From contig JAHBUR010000002.1 in assembly GCA_019637975.1 (NCBI GenBank), positions 1 through 64,000 of the forward strand: 64,000 nucleotides of DNA, in the 5' to 3' direction. This document shows, one piece after another, positions 1 through 9,096 of this stretch. Below the pieces are notes generated by a model that saw only the letters and a list, made by a program, of their open reading frames with translations, made no database searches and was not told the DNA's origin. This DNA comes from Bacteroidota bacterium (lineage in GTDB: Bacteria; Bacteroidota; Ignavibacteria; UBA10030; UBA6906). Both the position numbers and the translations under genes were made by a program. Within the stretch, counting starts at the first letter, position 1. Each line of letters starts with the position of its first letter.

Positions 1-890
1 ATGGAGCAAGAGCCGATTCCTGATTCATTGGAGAGTGTGCCGCGAGCCACGCCAAAACGGATCGCCTCTTTTACTGTATGCCCGAGGAATCCACCGACCA
101 TGGCTTCGTTTGTGAGTGCTGATTTCAGAACGACCATGATGATATCCGGGATGATGAGGACGTTTGTGAGAATAACGTAGAGGCCGGCGCCCATGTACAG
201 GACAATCATACTCGGTACAAGCCTTTCTGCAACGGCTGCGATTCTCTTCACTCCACCAATAATCACCACCCCGACAAGCAGCGCCAGCGCAATGCCGCTG
301 ATTGCAAACGGGATCCCGAAATCACTATTAAGCGCCAACGCGATGGAGTTCGATTGCGCCATGTTGCCGCTGCCCATTGTTGCCATCAAAATAACCGCAA
401 TGGAAAACCAGAGGGCGAGAAGCTTTCCAAGTTTTTTCTGCTTCAAGCCGTCACGCAAGTAATACATTGCGCCGCCGCTGTATGTTCCGTCGGCTGTCTT
501 TATTCTGTATTTCAGTCCCAACATTCCTTCGGCATACTTCGTTGCCATCCCGAACACGGCCGTCATCCACATCCAGAACGGAGCGCCTGGTCCGCCGCTT
601 GCAATTGCCGTGGCAACGCCCGCGATGTTTCCGTTCCCCACGGTTGCAGCAAGGGCCGTCATAAGTGCTTGAAATGGAGTGATGTCTCCTGTACGCCCCT
701 CCATTTCCTTCTTGCTTCTCCCGAGAAGCATAAACCGCATTGCAAGTCCTAATCTTCTCACTTGGATAAATCCGGTCTGAAACGACATGTAGATCCCGGT
801 TCCCGCAAGCAGAAGAATGACAAAGGGCCACCAGATGTTTCCCGCGATGATTGACGTGATATGGAGAAGGCTGTCAAGAAGTTCTGTCAT
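1..890 (-). CDS. Alanine/glycine:cation symporter (AGCS family), partial
   Basis: Inner-membrane sodium-coupled amino-acid carrier, by family. The minus-strand reading frame opens with ATG at 888-890 and stays open to the window edge, so the C-terminal part is missing (about 296 residues are visible). Family motifs seen are ATVGNGNIAGVATA near residue 85, a GPGAPFWMWMTA helix after it, and GVARGTLSNESGIGS near the truncated end. Several hydrophobic segments are present, including one at residues 18-38. A likely promoter lies just upstream (947-975, minus strand). The gene is transcribed divergently from the SUF operon. The substrate could be alanine, glycine or a related amino acid; the sequence does not decide this. 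Confidence 0.9.
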   Translation of the reverse strand, partial: MTELLDSLLHITSIIAGNIWWPFVILLLAGTGIYMSFQTGFIQVRRLGLAMRFMLLGRSKKEMEGRTGDITPFQALMTALAATVGNGNIAGVATAIASGGPGAPFWMWMTAVFGMATKYAEGMLGLKYRIKTADGTYSGGAMYYLRDGLKQKKLGKLLALWFSIAVILMATMGSGNMAQSNSIALALNSDFGIPFAISGIALALLVGVVIIGGVKRIAAVAERLVPSMIVLYMGAGLYVILTNVLIIPDIIMVVLKSALTNEAMVGGFLGHTVKEAIRFGVARGTLSNESGIGSCS

Positions 891-946
891 GCTAACTCCG
901 TTGTTTGTAAGGATTGTGTTGGAAAGCTGTTGGGCGTGTGGCTACC

Positions 947-975
947 ATGATACTGGAATACATGCTCAGAGTCAA
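947..975 (-). promoter_or_regulatory. Sigma-70-like promoter for the AGCS symporter
   Basis: Read on the minus strand, TTGACT (970-975) is followed after exactly 17 bases by TATCAT (947-952). This places a start site near 940, about 50 bases before the symporter ATG. The call rests only on hexamer match and spacing. Confidence 0.5.
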
Positions 976-1120
976 TGAAGAGCCACGCAATGAACTTCCG
1001 GAGTGAACTTGAAACTTTCCTTGCTTTTCAATATCTTAAGTACAAGAAATTATCTTTTCAGGATGATAACGGAACTTGAAAGTGAACATGGTTGTTTAGG
1101 ATTGAAAGTGCGTGAAGTGC

Positions 1121-1141
1121 GAGGCTGAAGCCTCAATTTTT
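1121..1141 (+). terminator. Short terminator-like hairpin in the SUF operon leader
   Basis: GAGGC-TGAA-GCCTC forms a 5-bp GC-rich stem with a 4-base loop and is followed by AA and a run of T. It is oriented as a plus-strand intrinsic terminator, yet it lies only about 35 bases before the Rrf2 gene and no upstream plus-strand gene needs it. It could be an attenuator of the SUF operon or could end a short leader RNA. The rest of 891-1176 shows no gene. Confidence 0.4.
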
Positions 1142-1155
1142 TTGATTCTAAATAG

Positions 1156-1168
1156 GACTTAACAAGTC
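1156..1168 (+). promoter_or_regulatory. IscR type-1-like operator before the Rrf2 gene
   Basis: GACTTAACAAGTC is an inverted repeat with the layout GACT-N5-AGTC, the core spacing of the Fe-S-dependent IscR type-1 site. It ends 8 bases before the ATG of the Rrf2 regulator, so the operon may be autoregulated. The assignment is by pattern only; no second site was found for comparison. Confidence 0.5.
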
Positions 1169-1176
1169 GGAGTTCG

Positions 1177-1578
1177 ATGGTACGGCTGTCAAAAAAGGTT
1201 GAATACGGGTTGATCGCCATTCGGCACATTGCCGCAAATCCGGCTGATGTTGTTACGGCGAAGGAGATCGCCGAAAAGTATCAAATACCGTATGAGCTTC
1301 TTGCAAAAGTGTTGCAGCGGCTTTCGCGTGAGGGATTGATTAGTTCACAGCAGGGTGTTCGCGGCGGCTACTCATTAACCAGGAATCCGAATGAGATTTC
1401 CGTTTCCATGATCATTAATGCGATCGAAGGCAATAACCTTGCCATTGCCCAGTGCATGACGGAGGGTCCTGAAAGCTGTGATGTGTTCAACGTCTGCACA
1501 ATAAAATCTCCGCTTTCGAAAGTCCAGGCAAATATAGAACACGCATTTGACACAATGACGCTGGCGCAGATAGTATGA
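1177..1578 (+). CDS. Rrf2/IscR-family Fe-S cluster-sensing repressor
   Basis: A DNA-binding regulator of 133 residues, probably controlling the SUF operon that it starts. The N-terminal winged helix (about residues 8-70) contains the Rrf2 signature GVRGGYSL. Three cysteines at 93, 101 and 107 sit where IscR carries its cluster ligands, so it probably senses a [2Fe-2S] cluster and hence Fe-S demand. A GACT-N5-AGTC palindrome lies 8 bases upstream. Its stop overlaps the start of the cysteine desulfurase gene (ATGA), which implies translational coupling. IscR, SufR-like or another Rrf2 subgroup cannot be separated from sequence alone. Confidence 0.88.
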   Translation: MVRLSKKVEYGLIAIRHIAANPADVVTAKEIAEKYQIPYELLAKVLQRLSREGLISSQQGVRGGYSLTRNPNEISVSMIINAIEGNNLAIAQCMTEGPESCDVFNVCTIKSPLSKVQANIEHAFDTMTLAQIV

Positions 1579-2759
1579 AAGAACTACGCTTGCCGATATA
1601 TCTTGACAATCATTCAACAACGCAGGTCGATCCCCGTGTCGTTGAGGCGATGCTGCCGTATTTTTCCGAACAATACGGCAATGCGGCAAGCAAACAGCAC
1701 GAATTCGGCTGGCGGGCTGAAGCGGCTGTCGAAGCAGCGCGAAAGACGATTGCAAGACTGGTTGGGGCAGAGAAGAGCGAAATCGTGTTTACGAGCGGTG
1801 CAACAGAATCCATCAATCTCGCTTTGAAAGGGATTGCAGAGGCGTACCTAAGCAAGGGCAATCACATCATCACCGCTTCAACGGAACACAAGGCGGTTCT
1901 TGATACATGCAAGCGGCTTGAGAAGTACGGCTTTCAAATCACAGTTCTTCCAGTCGACCAGTACGGGTTTGTTTCCATTGAAGATGTGGAGAAGGCCATC
2001 ACCGAAAAGACAATCGTGGTCAGTATTATGATGGCGAACAACGAAATCGGAACGCTTGCTCCGATTAGAAAAATTGGTGAGATGTGCCGGAAGCGGAACA
2101 TCATCTTTCACACCGATGCAACCCAGGCTGTGGGGAAAATTCCGGTAGATGTAAAGGCGATGAATGTTGATCTGGTTTCCTTCAGTTCTCATAAACTGTA
2201 CGGCCCGAAAGGTATCGGCGCATTATTTGTCCGAAATGCAACACCGAGTCTACGGGTCTTGCCACAGATTGATGGGGGAGGACACGAAAGCGGCTTGCGC
2301 TCCGGGACATTGAATGTTCCTGCGATTGTCGGGTTCGGCGAGGCAGCAAAGGTTGCGCAAGCCGGGATGGAGGATGAAAGCGTCCGGACAAGAAATCTAC
2401 GCAATCGTCTGGAGAATGGAATTCTCACTCAAGTGCCCGACAGTTTTGTCAACGGCCATCCGATGAGCCGCCTCCCCAATAATTCCAATATTACTTTCAG
2501 GTTTGCTGAAGCCGACAGGATTATGATGGAGATGAAGGATGTCGCCGTGTCGTCCGGTTCGGCTTGTTCGAGTTCCGAGTCCGAACCGTCGCATGTACTC
2601 AGAGCAATAGGGCTGAGCAACGAAGAAGCAAAGAGTTCCATCCGCATCGGGGTGGGAAGGTTCACTACGGAGCAGGAAATTGATTACGTTATACAACGAA
2701 TAAGAGACGTCGTGCAGAGTGTTCGTGCCGAAAAACTTCGTGTTCAACTAACACACTAA
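1575..2759 (+). CDS. iscS: Cysteine desulfurase, IscS/NifS type (group I)
   Basis: PLP-dependent enzyme that takes sulfur from cysteine for Fe-S cluster assembly. The 394 residues match the usual length. Visible features are DNHSTTQVDP at the N-terminus, SGATESIN near 74-81, His105, Asp181, the PLP lysine Lys207 in SSHKLYGPKG, and the sulfur-accepting Cys331 in SSGSACSSSESEPSH, the long flexible loop typical of IscS. The start overlaps the Rrf2 stop by 4 bases. It is distinct from the SufS-type enzyme in the same operon (7828-9096), so the operon encodes two desulfurases. Confidence 0.95.
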   Translation: MKELRLPIYLDNHSTTQVDPRVVEAMLPYFSEQYGNAASKQHEFGWRAEAAVEAARKTIARLVGAEKSEIVFTSGATESINLALKGIAEAYLSKGNHIITASTEHKAVLDTCKRLEKYGFQITVLPVDQYGFVSIEDVEKAITEKTIVVSIMMANNEIGTLAPIRKIGEMCRKRNIIFHTDATQAVGKIPVDVKAMNVDLVSFSSHKLYGPKGIGALFVRNATPSLRVLPQIDGGGHESGLRSGTLNVPAIVGFGEAAKVAQAGMEDESVRTRNLRNRLENGILTQVPDSFVNGHPMSRLPNNSNITFRFAEADRIMMEMKDVAVSSGSACSSSESEPSHVLRAIGLSNEEAKSSIRIGVGRFTTEQEIDYVIQRIRDVVQSVRAEKLRVQLTH

Positions 2760-2777
2760 CAACACATCATCACAACA

Positions 2778-3470
2778 ATGAAACAGCTCGATTACGTTCT
2801 AAGCAACGAAAAGGAAGTGCTGGCGTTTATTAGAAGTTATTATCCAATGTACCATCTTTCGAACATCTTTTTCAGAGATGTGCAATATGGAATTCAGAAG
2901 ATGTTTGAACGACGGGGAGAACGTTTGAACTATGCCAAGGCGGAAGAGGCTGCCCGGGCATTTGTCGAGAAGCTGGAAAGGAATAAGATCCTCAACAGAA
3001 TCGACAATCAAAGCTGGGTTTTGAACTATCCGGAATACAAGAAGCCAACAGTAACTCCTGCGGCCCCTGCGAAGCCCGCACCGGGTGCTGCCCCGGCTAA
3101 ATCGCCTGCGTCCACGACACCGCGAGCACCGCTTCCACCGCTGGGTGGCGCAAAACCGGCGTTGCCTCCGCTGAGCAGCGCGAAGCCTGCAGCCGGAGCA
3201 AAGCCTGCACTGCCTCCGCTATCGAGTTCAAAACCTGTTGGCGGGGCAAAACCCGGTCTGCCGCCTCTTTCGAGTTCGAAGCCTGCCCTTGCAGCACCGG
3301 GAGCTTCTGAGCAACCGGCGCCATCTGCTGCACCGCAAGCAAAGGCAGTTCAACCTGCGGCAGAGTCTCCGGCACAACCACCGGCGGTTGCACCGACAAC
3401 ACCCGCAACAGGTCAGAAGAAGACACTGCCACCGTTGAAAGGAAATTACACCCCGGCAGGGAAGAAATAA
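2778..3470 (+). CDS. Unknown SUF-operon protein with proline-rich repeats
   Basis: I do not recognise this 230-residue protein. Residues 1-95 form a compact, mostly helical, charged domain with many aromatics. The rest is low-complexity Pro/Ala/Ser/Lys sequence with about four copies of a unit close to [14 protein letters not shown], ending in [11 protein letters not shown]. No signal peptide or membrane segment is evident. It lies 18 bases after the iscS gene and 23 before sufB, on the same strand, which suggests a role in or around Fe-S assembly. The tail could be a flexible docking region that presents LPPL motifs. Function is unassigned. Confidence 0.75.
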   Translation: MKQLDYVLSNEKEVLAFIRSYYPMYHLSNIFFRDVQYGIQKMFERRGERLNYAKAEEAARAFVEKLERNKILNRIDNQSWVLNYPEYKKPTVTPAAPAKPAPGAAPAKSPASTTPRAPLPPLGGAKPALPPLSSAKPAAGAKPALPPLSSSKPVGGAKPGLPPLSSSKPALAAPGASEQPAPSAAPQAKAVQPAAESPAQPPAVAPTTPATGQKKTLPPLKGNYTPAGKK

Positions 3471-3493
3471 TTCGTCACAAGGAAGAAAACAGG

Positions 3494-4936
3494 ATGGCAA
3501 CAGAAAACAACGATATCGAAGTTCTTACCAACAAAGAATACAAGTACGGCTTCGTCACCGAAATCGAGATGGATATTGCTCCGCCCGGATTGAACGAGGA
3601 TGTTGTCCGTCTTATCTCGAAGAAAAAGAAAGAACCGGATTGGTTGCTTGAGTGGCGATTGAAGGCATACCGCCACTGGCTTACGATGGAAGAGCCGAAG
3701 TGGCACAACGTCCGATATCCGGCAATCGACTATCAAGCGGCAAGTTATTATGCCGCGCCAAAGCAGAAGAAACAACTCAGCAGCCTTGACGAAGTCGATC
3801 CTGAATTGCTGAGAACCTATGAAAAGCTCGGTATCTCACTCGACGAGCAAAAACGGTTGACCGGCGTAGCGGTTGATGCGGTGTTCGACAGTGTTTCTGT
3901 TGCGACCACATTCAAGAAGACTCTCGGCGAGTTGGGTATTATCTTCTGTTCGTTCAGCGAAGCAGTACACCATCATCCCGAACTTGTCAAGAAATATCTC
4001 GGTTCTGTTGTTCCGTACACGGATAATTTCTTTGCGTCGCTCAACTCGGCTGTATTTAGTGACGGCTCATTCTGTTTTATCCCGAAAGGCGTTCGCTGCC
4101 CGATGGAACTCTCAACGTACTTCCGCATCAATGCGGCTGAGACGGGACAGTTTGAGCGCACGCTGATTGTCGCGGAAGAAGGGGCTTATGTCAGCTATCT
4201 TGAAGGCTGTACCGCCCCGATGCGCGACACTAACCAGTTGCATGCCGCGGTTGTCGAATTGGTTGCCCTTGATAACGCACAGATAAAGTACTCGACTGTG
4301 CAGAACTGGTACCCGGGAGATAAGGAAGGGAAGGGAGGTATCTACAACTTCGTTACAAAACGCGGCAAGGCCATGACGAATGCAAAAATCTCGTGGACTC
4401 AAGTCGAAACCGGATCGGCGATTACTTGGAAGTATCCGAGTTGCATTCTTCAGGGAGATAATTCAGTTGGCGAGTTCTATTCCGTTGCGGTCACAAATCA
4501 CTATCAGCAGGCCGACACCGGAACGAAGATGATTCACATTGGCAGGAATACGAAGAGTACAATCGTCTCGAAAGGCATTTCGGGCGGCTTCGGGCAGAAT
4601 TCGTATCGGGGACTTGTGAAGATAGCCAAAGGCGCAACCGGTTCACGGAATTTCTCTCAGTGTGATTCACTGTTGCTCGGCGACAAATGCGGGGCGCATA
4701 CGTTCCCCTACATCGAAGTCAAGAACACCTCTTCCAAAGTCGAACACGAAGCCTCGACATCGAAGATCGGCGAAGATCAGATTTTCTACTGCAAGCAACG
4801 CGGGTTGTCGGGGGAAGATGCAGTGAACATGATTGTCAACGGCTTCTGCAAGGAAGTATTTCGTGAACTGCCGATGGAGTTTGCCGTCGAGGCGCAAAAG
4901 TTGTTAGGCGTAAGCCTTGAAGGAAGTGTCGGATGA
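3494..4936 (+). CDS. sufB: Fe-S cluster scaffold protein SufB
   Basis: Core scaffold of the SufBCD complex, where nascent [4Fe-4S] clusters are built in the cytoplasm. The 480 residues match the family. Visible motifs are [10 protein letters not shown] near 135, the [19 protein letters not shown] block near 191-209, YLEGCTAP near 235, and Cys399 in GDKCGAHTF with EHEAST at 417-422, corresponding to the conserved sulfur-transfer cysteine and glutamate of SufB. Its stop overlaps the following antitoxin gene by ATGA, so sufB is separated from sufC by an inserted toxin-antitoxin pair. Confidence 0.96.
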   Translation: MATENNDIEVLTNKEYKYGFVTEIEMDIAPPGLNEDVVRLISKKKKEPDWLLEWRLKAYRHWLTMEEPKWHNVRYPAIDYQAASYYAAPKQKKQLSSLDEVDPELLRTYEKLGISLDEQKRLTGVAVDAVFDSVSVATTFKKTLGELGIIFCSFSEAVHHHPELVKKYLGSVVPYTDNFFASLNSAVFSDGSFCFIPKGVRCPMELSTYFRINAAETGQFERTLIVAEEGAYVSYLEGCTAPMRDTNQLHAAVVELVALDNAQIKYSTVQNWYPGDKEGKGGIYNFVTKRGKAMTNAKISWTQVETGSAITWKYPSCILQGDNSVGEFYSVAVTNHYQQADTGTKMIHIGRNTKSTIVSKGISGGFGQNSYRGLVKIAKGATGSRNFSQCDSLLLGDKCGAHTFPYIEVKNTSSKVEHEASTSKIGEDQIFYCKQRGLSGEDAVNMIVNGFCKEVFRELPMEFAVEAQKLLGVSLEGSVG

Positions 4937-5325
4937 ACGGTCCCGATCTTGACAAGCAACAGGTTCTGCGTCAGCTTGGTTTGCTTGACGGCGATTCATT
5001 GCGCGAAGGTATGGCGTTTACTGAGTTTCTTCTCCATAAATATTCACGGAAATCTTCAGGTGATTTCAGGGTTAGTGAGCCGCAACCCCTATGGAGCGCG
5101 AGTGATGCAATCCCTGACATACGGGAAATGCTCTGGCAGAAGCTCAGTTCATGTCCCCCGGAAGTACAAGCGGAGATTCTTGACTTCATAGACTATTTGG
5201 TGGCGAAGAAGGGTGGCCAATTCGCCGGATCTGTTCCGCAGCCGGGATTGGGCAAGAATATGTTTAGTTATGTTGCGGAAGATTTTGATGCGCCACTTGA
5301 AGATTTTCGAGAGTATATGGAATGA
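4933..5325 (+). CDS. DUF2281-like antitoxin of a VapBC-type pair
   Basis: Predicted antitoxin for the adjoining PIN toxin. The C-terminal half (residues 66-130) has the pattern of DUF2281 antitoxins: a helix with [16 protein letters not shown] followed by a spacer and a [13 protein letters not shown] tail that would bind the toxin. The protein is longer than usual (130 residues): the first 60 residues are extra and hold a faint echo of the same helix ([11 protein letters not shown]). An internal ATG at residue 66 could give a standard short antitoxin. The start overlaps the sufB stop and the stop overlaps the toxin start, both by ATGA, so all three are coupled. Confidence 0.75.
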   Translation: MNGPDLDKQQVLRQLGLLDGDSLREGMAFTEFLLHKYSRKSSGDFRVSEPQPLWSASDAIPDIREMLWQKLSSCPPEVQAEILDFIDYLVAKKGGQFAGSVPQPGLGKNMFSYVAEDFDAPLEDFREYME

Positions 5326-5705
5326 AGCTGCTTCTCGATACCCACGCACTCATTTGGTTTTTGCAAGACGATGAGAGACTGACGGCAGAAGCGAAGAAAG
5401 CGATTCAAACATCAGGTAATGTGAGCTTCGTAAGTTTGGCAAGTATGTGGGAGATGGCAATCAAGAGCAGTCTTGGCAAGCTAAAAATCGAAGTTCCATT
5501 TGGCGAGATTCCGAATAGTGTCCGTAAGTCTGGGTTGGAAATGCTTGATATTCGGTTTGAGCATATTGAGACGGTAAGTGGAATGCCTTTCTTTCATCGG
5601 GACCCGTTTGACAGGATCTTAATTGCGCAGGCGATCTTCAGTAGGCTCTCTCTGGTGAGCAACGAATCTGTTTTCGAACAATACGGCATAGAACGAATCT
5701 GGTAA
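5322..5705 (+). CDS. PIN-domain toxin, VapC family
   Basis: Predicted ribonuclease toxin of 127 residues. PIN-domain acidic positions are Asp6 in [10 protein letters not shown], Glu44 in SMWEMAIK, and Asp94/Asp97 in [13 protein letters not shown]. The last position, usually Asp in a T-x-D motif near the C-terminus, is Glu115 ([13 protein letters not shown]), a conservative change. The protein ends in the usual ERIW. It is coupled to the upstream antitoxin by ATGA overlap and sits 25 bases before sufC, inside the SUF operon. Target RNA cannot be read from the sequence. Confidence 0.85.
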   Translation: MKLLLDTHALIWFLQDDERLTAEAKKAIQTSGNVSFVSLASMWEMAIKSSLGKLKIEVPFGEIPNSVRKSGLEMLDIRFEHIETVSGMPFFHRDPFDRILIAQAIFSRLSLVSNESVFEQYGIERIW

Positions 5706-5730
5706 TATCAAACAACATATTGGGAAGAAG

Positions 5731-6489
5731 ATGTTAGAAGTAAAAAATCTCCACGCCTCGGTGAATGGCAACGAAATTCTCCACGGCATCAATCTGAAAG
5801 TCAATGCAGGCGAAGTGCATGCCATCATGGGACCGAATGGTTCCGGAAAGAGTACGTTTGCCGGCGTCCTTGCGGGACGAGACGCGTACGATGTGACCGA
5901 CGGACAGGTCGTGTATCAAGGAAAAGACTTGCTCGACATGGACCCTGAAGAGCGGGCCCGCGAGGGGGTGTTCCTTGCATTCCAATATCCGGTCGAGATT
6001 CCCGGAGTGACGAATACCTATTTCTTGAAAGCGGGACTGAATGCGATCCGCAAGCATCGCGGACTCGAACCGCTCGATGCGGTGGACTTTCTCGCTCTCG
6101 TGAAGAACAAGATGAAACTGGTCGAAATGGATCAAAGCTTACTCAACCGGCCCGTGAACGAAGGGTTCTCGGGCGGAGAAAAGAAGCGAAACGAAATCTT
6201 CCAGATGGCGGTGCTTGAACCGAAACTCTCGATTCTCGACGAAACGGATTCCGGCCTTGATATCGACGCGTTGCGCATCGTCGCTGACGGCGTCAACAAA
6301 CTTCGCTCGAAAGAGAATGCGACGATCGTGGTTACACACTATCAACGACTGCTGAACTACATCGTTCCCGATTTCGTTCACGTTCTGGTTGACGGGAAGA
6401 TTGTGAAGAGCGGCGGCAAGGAACTTGCGCTGCAACTGGAAGAACGGGGTTACGACTGGATCCGTGAAGAAACGGAAGCTGTTGCTTGA
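5731..6489 (+). CDS. sufC: SufC ATPase of the SufBCD complex
   Basis: Cytoplasmic ABC-type ATPase that drives conformational change in SufBCD. The 252 residues hold Walker [10 protein letters not shown] (34-42), the signature FSGGEKKR (146-153), Walker [13 protein letters not shown] (167-177) and the switch histidine in VVTHYQRLL (about 203). DETDSGLD is the SufC version of Walker B. The gene follows the PIN toxin by 25 bases with an AAGA-rich binding site, and precedes sufD by 10 bases. Confidence 0.96.
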   Translation: MLEVKNLHASVNGNEILHGINLKVNAGEVHAIMGPNGSGKSTFAGVLAGRDAYDVTDGQVVYQGKDLLDMDPEERAREGVFLAFQYPVEIPGVTNTYFLKAGLNAIRKHRGLEPLDAVDFLALVKNKMKLVEMDQSLLNRPVNEGFSGGEKKRNEIFQMAVLEPKLSILDETDSGLDIDALRIVADGVNKLRSKENATIVVTHYQRLLNYIVPDFVHVLVDGKIVKSGGKELALQLEERGYDWIREETEAVA

Positions 6490-6499
6490 GGAATTGGAC

Positions 6500-7831
6500 A
6501 TGAAAGAAACACAAAGCATAGAGTGGTATAAATCCAGATTTGACCTTTTTGAGAAGAGTCTGAACGGCGAATCCAAAACACCGTTGCATGCGCTTCGCAA
6601 ACAAGCGATCCAAACATTTGCGGGAATGGGATTTCCCTCGACGCACGAGGAGGAGTGGCGCTTTACGAATGTTCTGCCGATTGCCAGAACGGAATTCACC
6701 CCCGCCTTCGAGTATTCCGCCAAAGGGTTAAGGCAAGCGGATATCGACAAATTCACTTTCGGAGGGTTGAATTGTACGCGCCTCGTCTTCATCAACGGGC
6801 ATTTGGCGGATGAATTCTCCACCCATGATCCCCAACCGGGAGTAACAATCGCAGGGCTGAAGTCGGCGCTGGCTTCGCATCCGGAACTCGTGAGCCGGCA
6901 TTTGGCAAAGTATGTGAAGGTCGACGAGAATGCCTTTACGGCACTGAGCACGGCGTTTATACACGACGGCGCCTTTGTGCATGTTGAAGAGAATATCGAA
7001 GCGACGAACCCGATTCACTTGCTCTTCATCGTGACGGGAGATCAAAAAGTGGCGGTAAGTCCGCGCAATCTGATTATAGCAGAACGCGGAAGCAAAGTTT
7101 CGATTGTCGAGAGTTACGTCAGTCTTGCCACGGCCCCGTATCTGACAAATGCCGTTACGGAATTCGTTGTTGATGAGAATGCTGCTATCGAACATGACAA
7201 GTTGCAGGATGAAAGCATCGAAGGCTTTCACATCGGAACGATTCACTTCCAGCAAAGCAGAACGAGCAACGTTGTCTCGAATGCCATCAATCTGGGGGCG
7301 GCAATTGCCCGGAACAACATTACCGCGGTGCTGAACGGCGAAGGAATTGAATCAACGCTGAATGGCTTGTCTCTTGCAACAGGAACGCAGCACGTCGATA
7401 ACCACACAACAATCGATCATGCGAAGCCGCATTGTGCAAGCCACGAGTTGTACAAATCGATTCTGGATGGGAAATCGAAGGGCGTGTTCAACGGCAAAAT
7501 CTTCGTCCGGAAGGACGCACAGAAAACCGACGCCAAGCAGACGAACAAGACCCTGCTACTTTCGGATGATGCTACGATCGATACCAAGCCGCAGCTTGAG
7601 ATTTTTGCGGATGATGTGAAATGTACGCACGGTGCAACCGTCGGCCATCTTGATGAAGAACAGAAATTCTACCTCCGCTCGCGCGGCATCGGCGAAGAAG
7701 AGGCGAACGACTTGCTTACTTTCGCCTTTGCCAGTGACGTCATCAACCGGGTTCATGTCGACGCGTTGCGTGAGCAGCTCGATACAATGATTCACGCCCG
7801 GCTGCAACGGGGACGCACACTTGCGGGATGA
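6500..7831 (+). CDS. sufD: SufD component of the SufBCD scaffold
   Basis: Partner of SufB and SufC in cluster assembly. ATG at 6500 is chosen because GAGGAA precedes it and because a longer in-frame start at 6425 would lie inside sufC. The resulting 443 residues fit the family. The C-terminal beta-helix shows LEIFADDVKCTHGATVGHLDE and YLRSRGIGEEEA, characteristic of SufB/SufD. An N-terminal helical region includes STHEEEWRFTN. The stop overlaps sufS by ATGA. Confidence 0.94.
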   Translation: MKETQSIEWYKSRFDLFEKSLNGESKTPLHALRKQAIQTFAGMGFPSTHEEEWRFTNVLPIARTEFTPAFEYSAKGLRQADIDKFTFGGLNCTRLVFINGHLADEFSTHDPQPGVTIAGLKSALASHPELVSRHLAKYVKVDENAFTALSTAFIHDGAFVHVEENIEATNPIHLLFIVTGDQKVAVSPRNLIIAERGSKVSIVESYVSLATAPYLTNAVTEFVVDENAAIEHDKLQDESIEGFHIGTIHFQQSRTSNVVSNAINLGAAIARNNITAVLNGEGIESTLNGLSLATGTQHVDNHTTIDHAKPHCASHELYKSILDGKSKGVFNGKIFVRKDAQKTDAKQTNKTLLLSDDATIDTKPQLEIFADDVKCTHGATVGHLDEEQKFYLRSRGIGEEEANDLLTFAFASDVINRVHVDALREQLDTMIHARLQRGRTLAG

Positions 7832-9096
7832 TCATGGAAATCGCCTCTGCTACATATATCGAAGAAAAGCTGAAAGCTCCGGTGCCTGTTGAGAGTTGCC
7901 GGTTCCATTTTCCGCTTCTGAGACGGCAGGTGAACGGAAAGCCGCTTGTGTACTTCGATAATGCGGCCACGAGTCAGAAACCTCAAGTCGTGATCGACGC
8001 GATTATGCGTTACTATCACGAAGAGAACTCGAATATTCATCGCGGCGTTCACTATCTGAGTACCAAGGCGACAGAGGCTTATGAAGAGGCCCGGTTGAAG
8101 GTGCAGCGGTTCATCAATGCCCGATCCATTGAGGAAGTGATTTATGTCCGGGGAACAACGGAAGCGATCAACCTCGTTGCAACAACATACGGACGTAAGA
8201 ATGTCAGCGAGGGTGATGAAGTGCTGATTTCTGCAATGGAGCATCACTCCAATATCGTTCCGTGGCAGATGCTGTGTGAAGAGCGCAAAGCGACGATGCA
8301 TATCATTCCGATGAATGATGCTGGTGAGCTTCTGCTCGACGAATATGAGCAATTACTGGGTGAACGGACAAAGATCGTTTGCCTTGCTCACATCTCAAAT
8401 GCCCTCGGAACGATCAATCCCATTAAACGCATGATCGCTGCTGCGCATGCGAAGGGAATTCCCGTGCTCATCGACGGAGCGCAGGCAATGCCCCACATGA
8501 GAGTTGATATGCAGGATTTGGATTGCGACTTCTACGCGTTTTCGTCTCACAAGATGTTCGGTCCGACCGGGGTTGGCGTCCTGTACGGGAAGAAGGAGTT
8601 ACTCAACGCGATGCCGCCGTATCAAGGGGGCGGCGACATGATCAAGTCCGTAACATTCGAGAAAACGACGTACAATGATCTTCCCTACAAATTCGAAGCC
8701 GGAACGCCGAACATCGAAGGCGCAATCGGGCTTGGCGCCGCGATTGATTATATGAAAGGAATGGATTTGACCGCCGTTGCAGCGTACGAGCACGAACTGC
8801 TGACGTATGCCGCGGCAAAGTTGCTCGAGATCCCCGGCTTACGCATCATTGGAACGGCGAAGGAGAAGGCGAGTGTTATCTCATTCGTGCTGGAAGGAAT
8901 TCACCCGCACGATATCGGTACAATTCTCGACTACGAAGGAATCGCCATCCGGACGGGACATCATTGCGCCCAGCCGGTAATGCAGCGGTTCGGTGTTCCC
9001 GCAACTGCCCGTGCCTCATTCGCATTCTACAACACGAAGGAAGAAGTTGATGTCCTTGTGAAAGCTATCTACAAAGTGAAAGAGGTACTCGGCTGA
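7828..9096 (+). CDS. sufS: Cysteine desulfurase SufS (group II)
   Basis: PLP enzyme that supplies sulfur to SufU. The 422 residues include YFDNAATSQKP near 42-52, EHHSNIVPWQ near 138-147, the PLP lysine Lys242 in SSHKMFGPTG and the catalytic Cys380 in RTGHHCAQPVM, in the short loop typical of SufS rather than IscS. Start is ATG 7828, overlapping the sufD stop; ATG 7834 two codons later is an alternative. The next gene, sufU, begins inside the stop codon (TGATG). Confidence 0.95.
   Translation: MIMEIASATYIEEKLKAPVPVESCRFHFPLLRRQVNGKPLVYFDNAATSQKPQVVIDAIMRYYHEENSNIHRGVHYLSTKATEAYEEARLKVQRFINARSIEEVIYVRGTTEAINLVATTYGRKNVSEGDEVLISAMEHHSNIVPWQMLCEERKATMHIIPMNDAGELLLDEYEQLLGERTKIVCLAHISNALGTINPIKRMIAAAHAKGIPVLIDGAQAMPHMRVDMQDLDCDFYAFSSHKMFGPTGVGVLYGKKELLNAMPPYQGGGDMIKSVTFEKTTYNDLPYKFEAGTPNIEGAIGLGAAIDYMKGMDLTAVAAYEHELLTYAAAKLLEIPGLRIIGTAKEKASVISFVLEGIHPHDIGTILDYEGIAIRTGHHCAQPVMQRFGVPATARASFAFYNTKEEVDVLVKAIYKVKEVLG

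Noticed and set aside
193..831. Several overlapping frames on both strands at the left end
   Set aside because: They lie across the minus-strand symporter gene, which has clear family motifs throughout.
6425..6499. Longer N-terminus for SufD
   Set aside because: The extra 25 residues lie inside sufC in another frame, and a GAGGAA site precedes ATG 6500.
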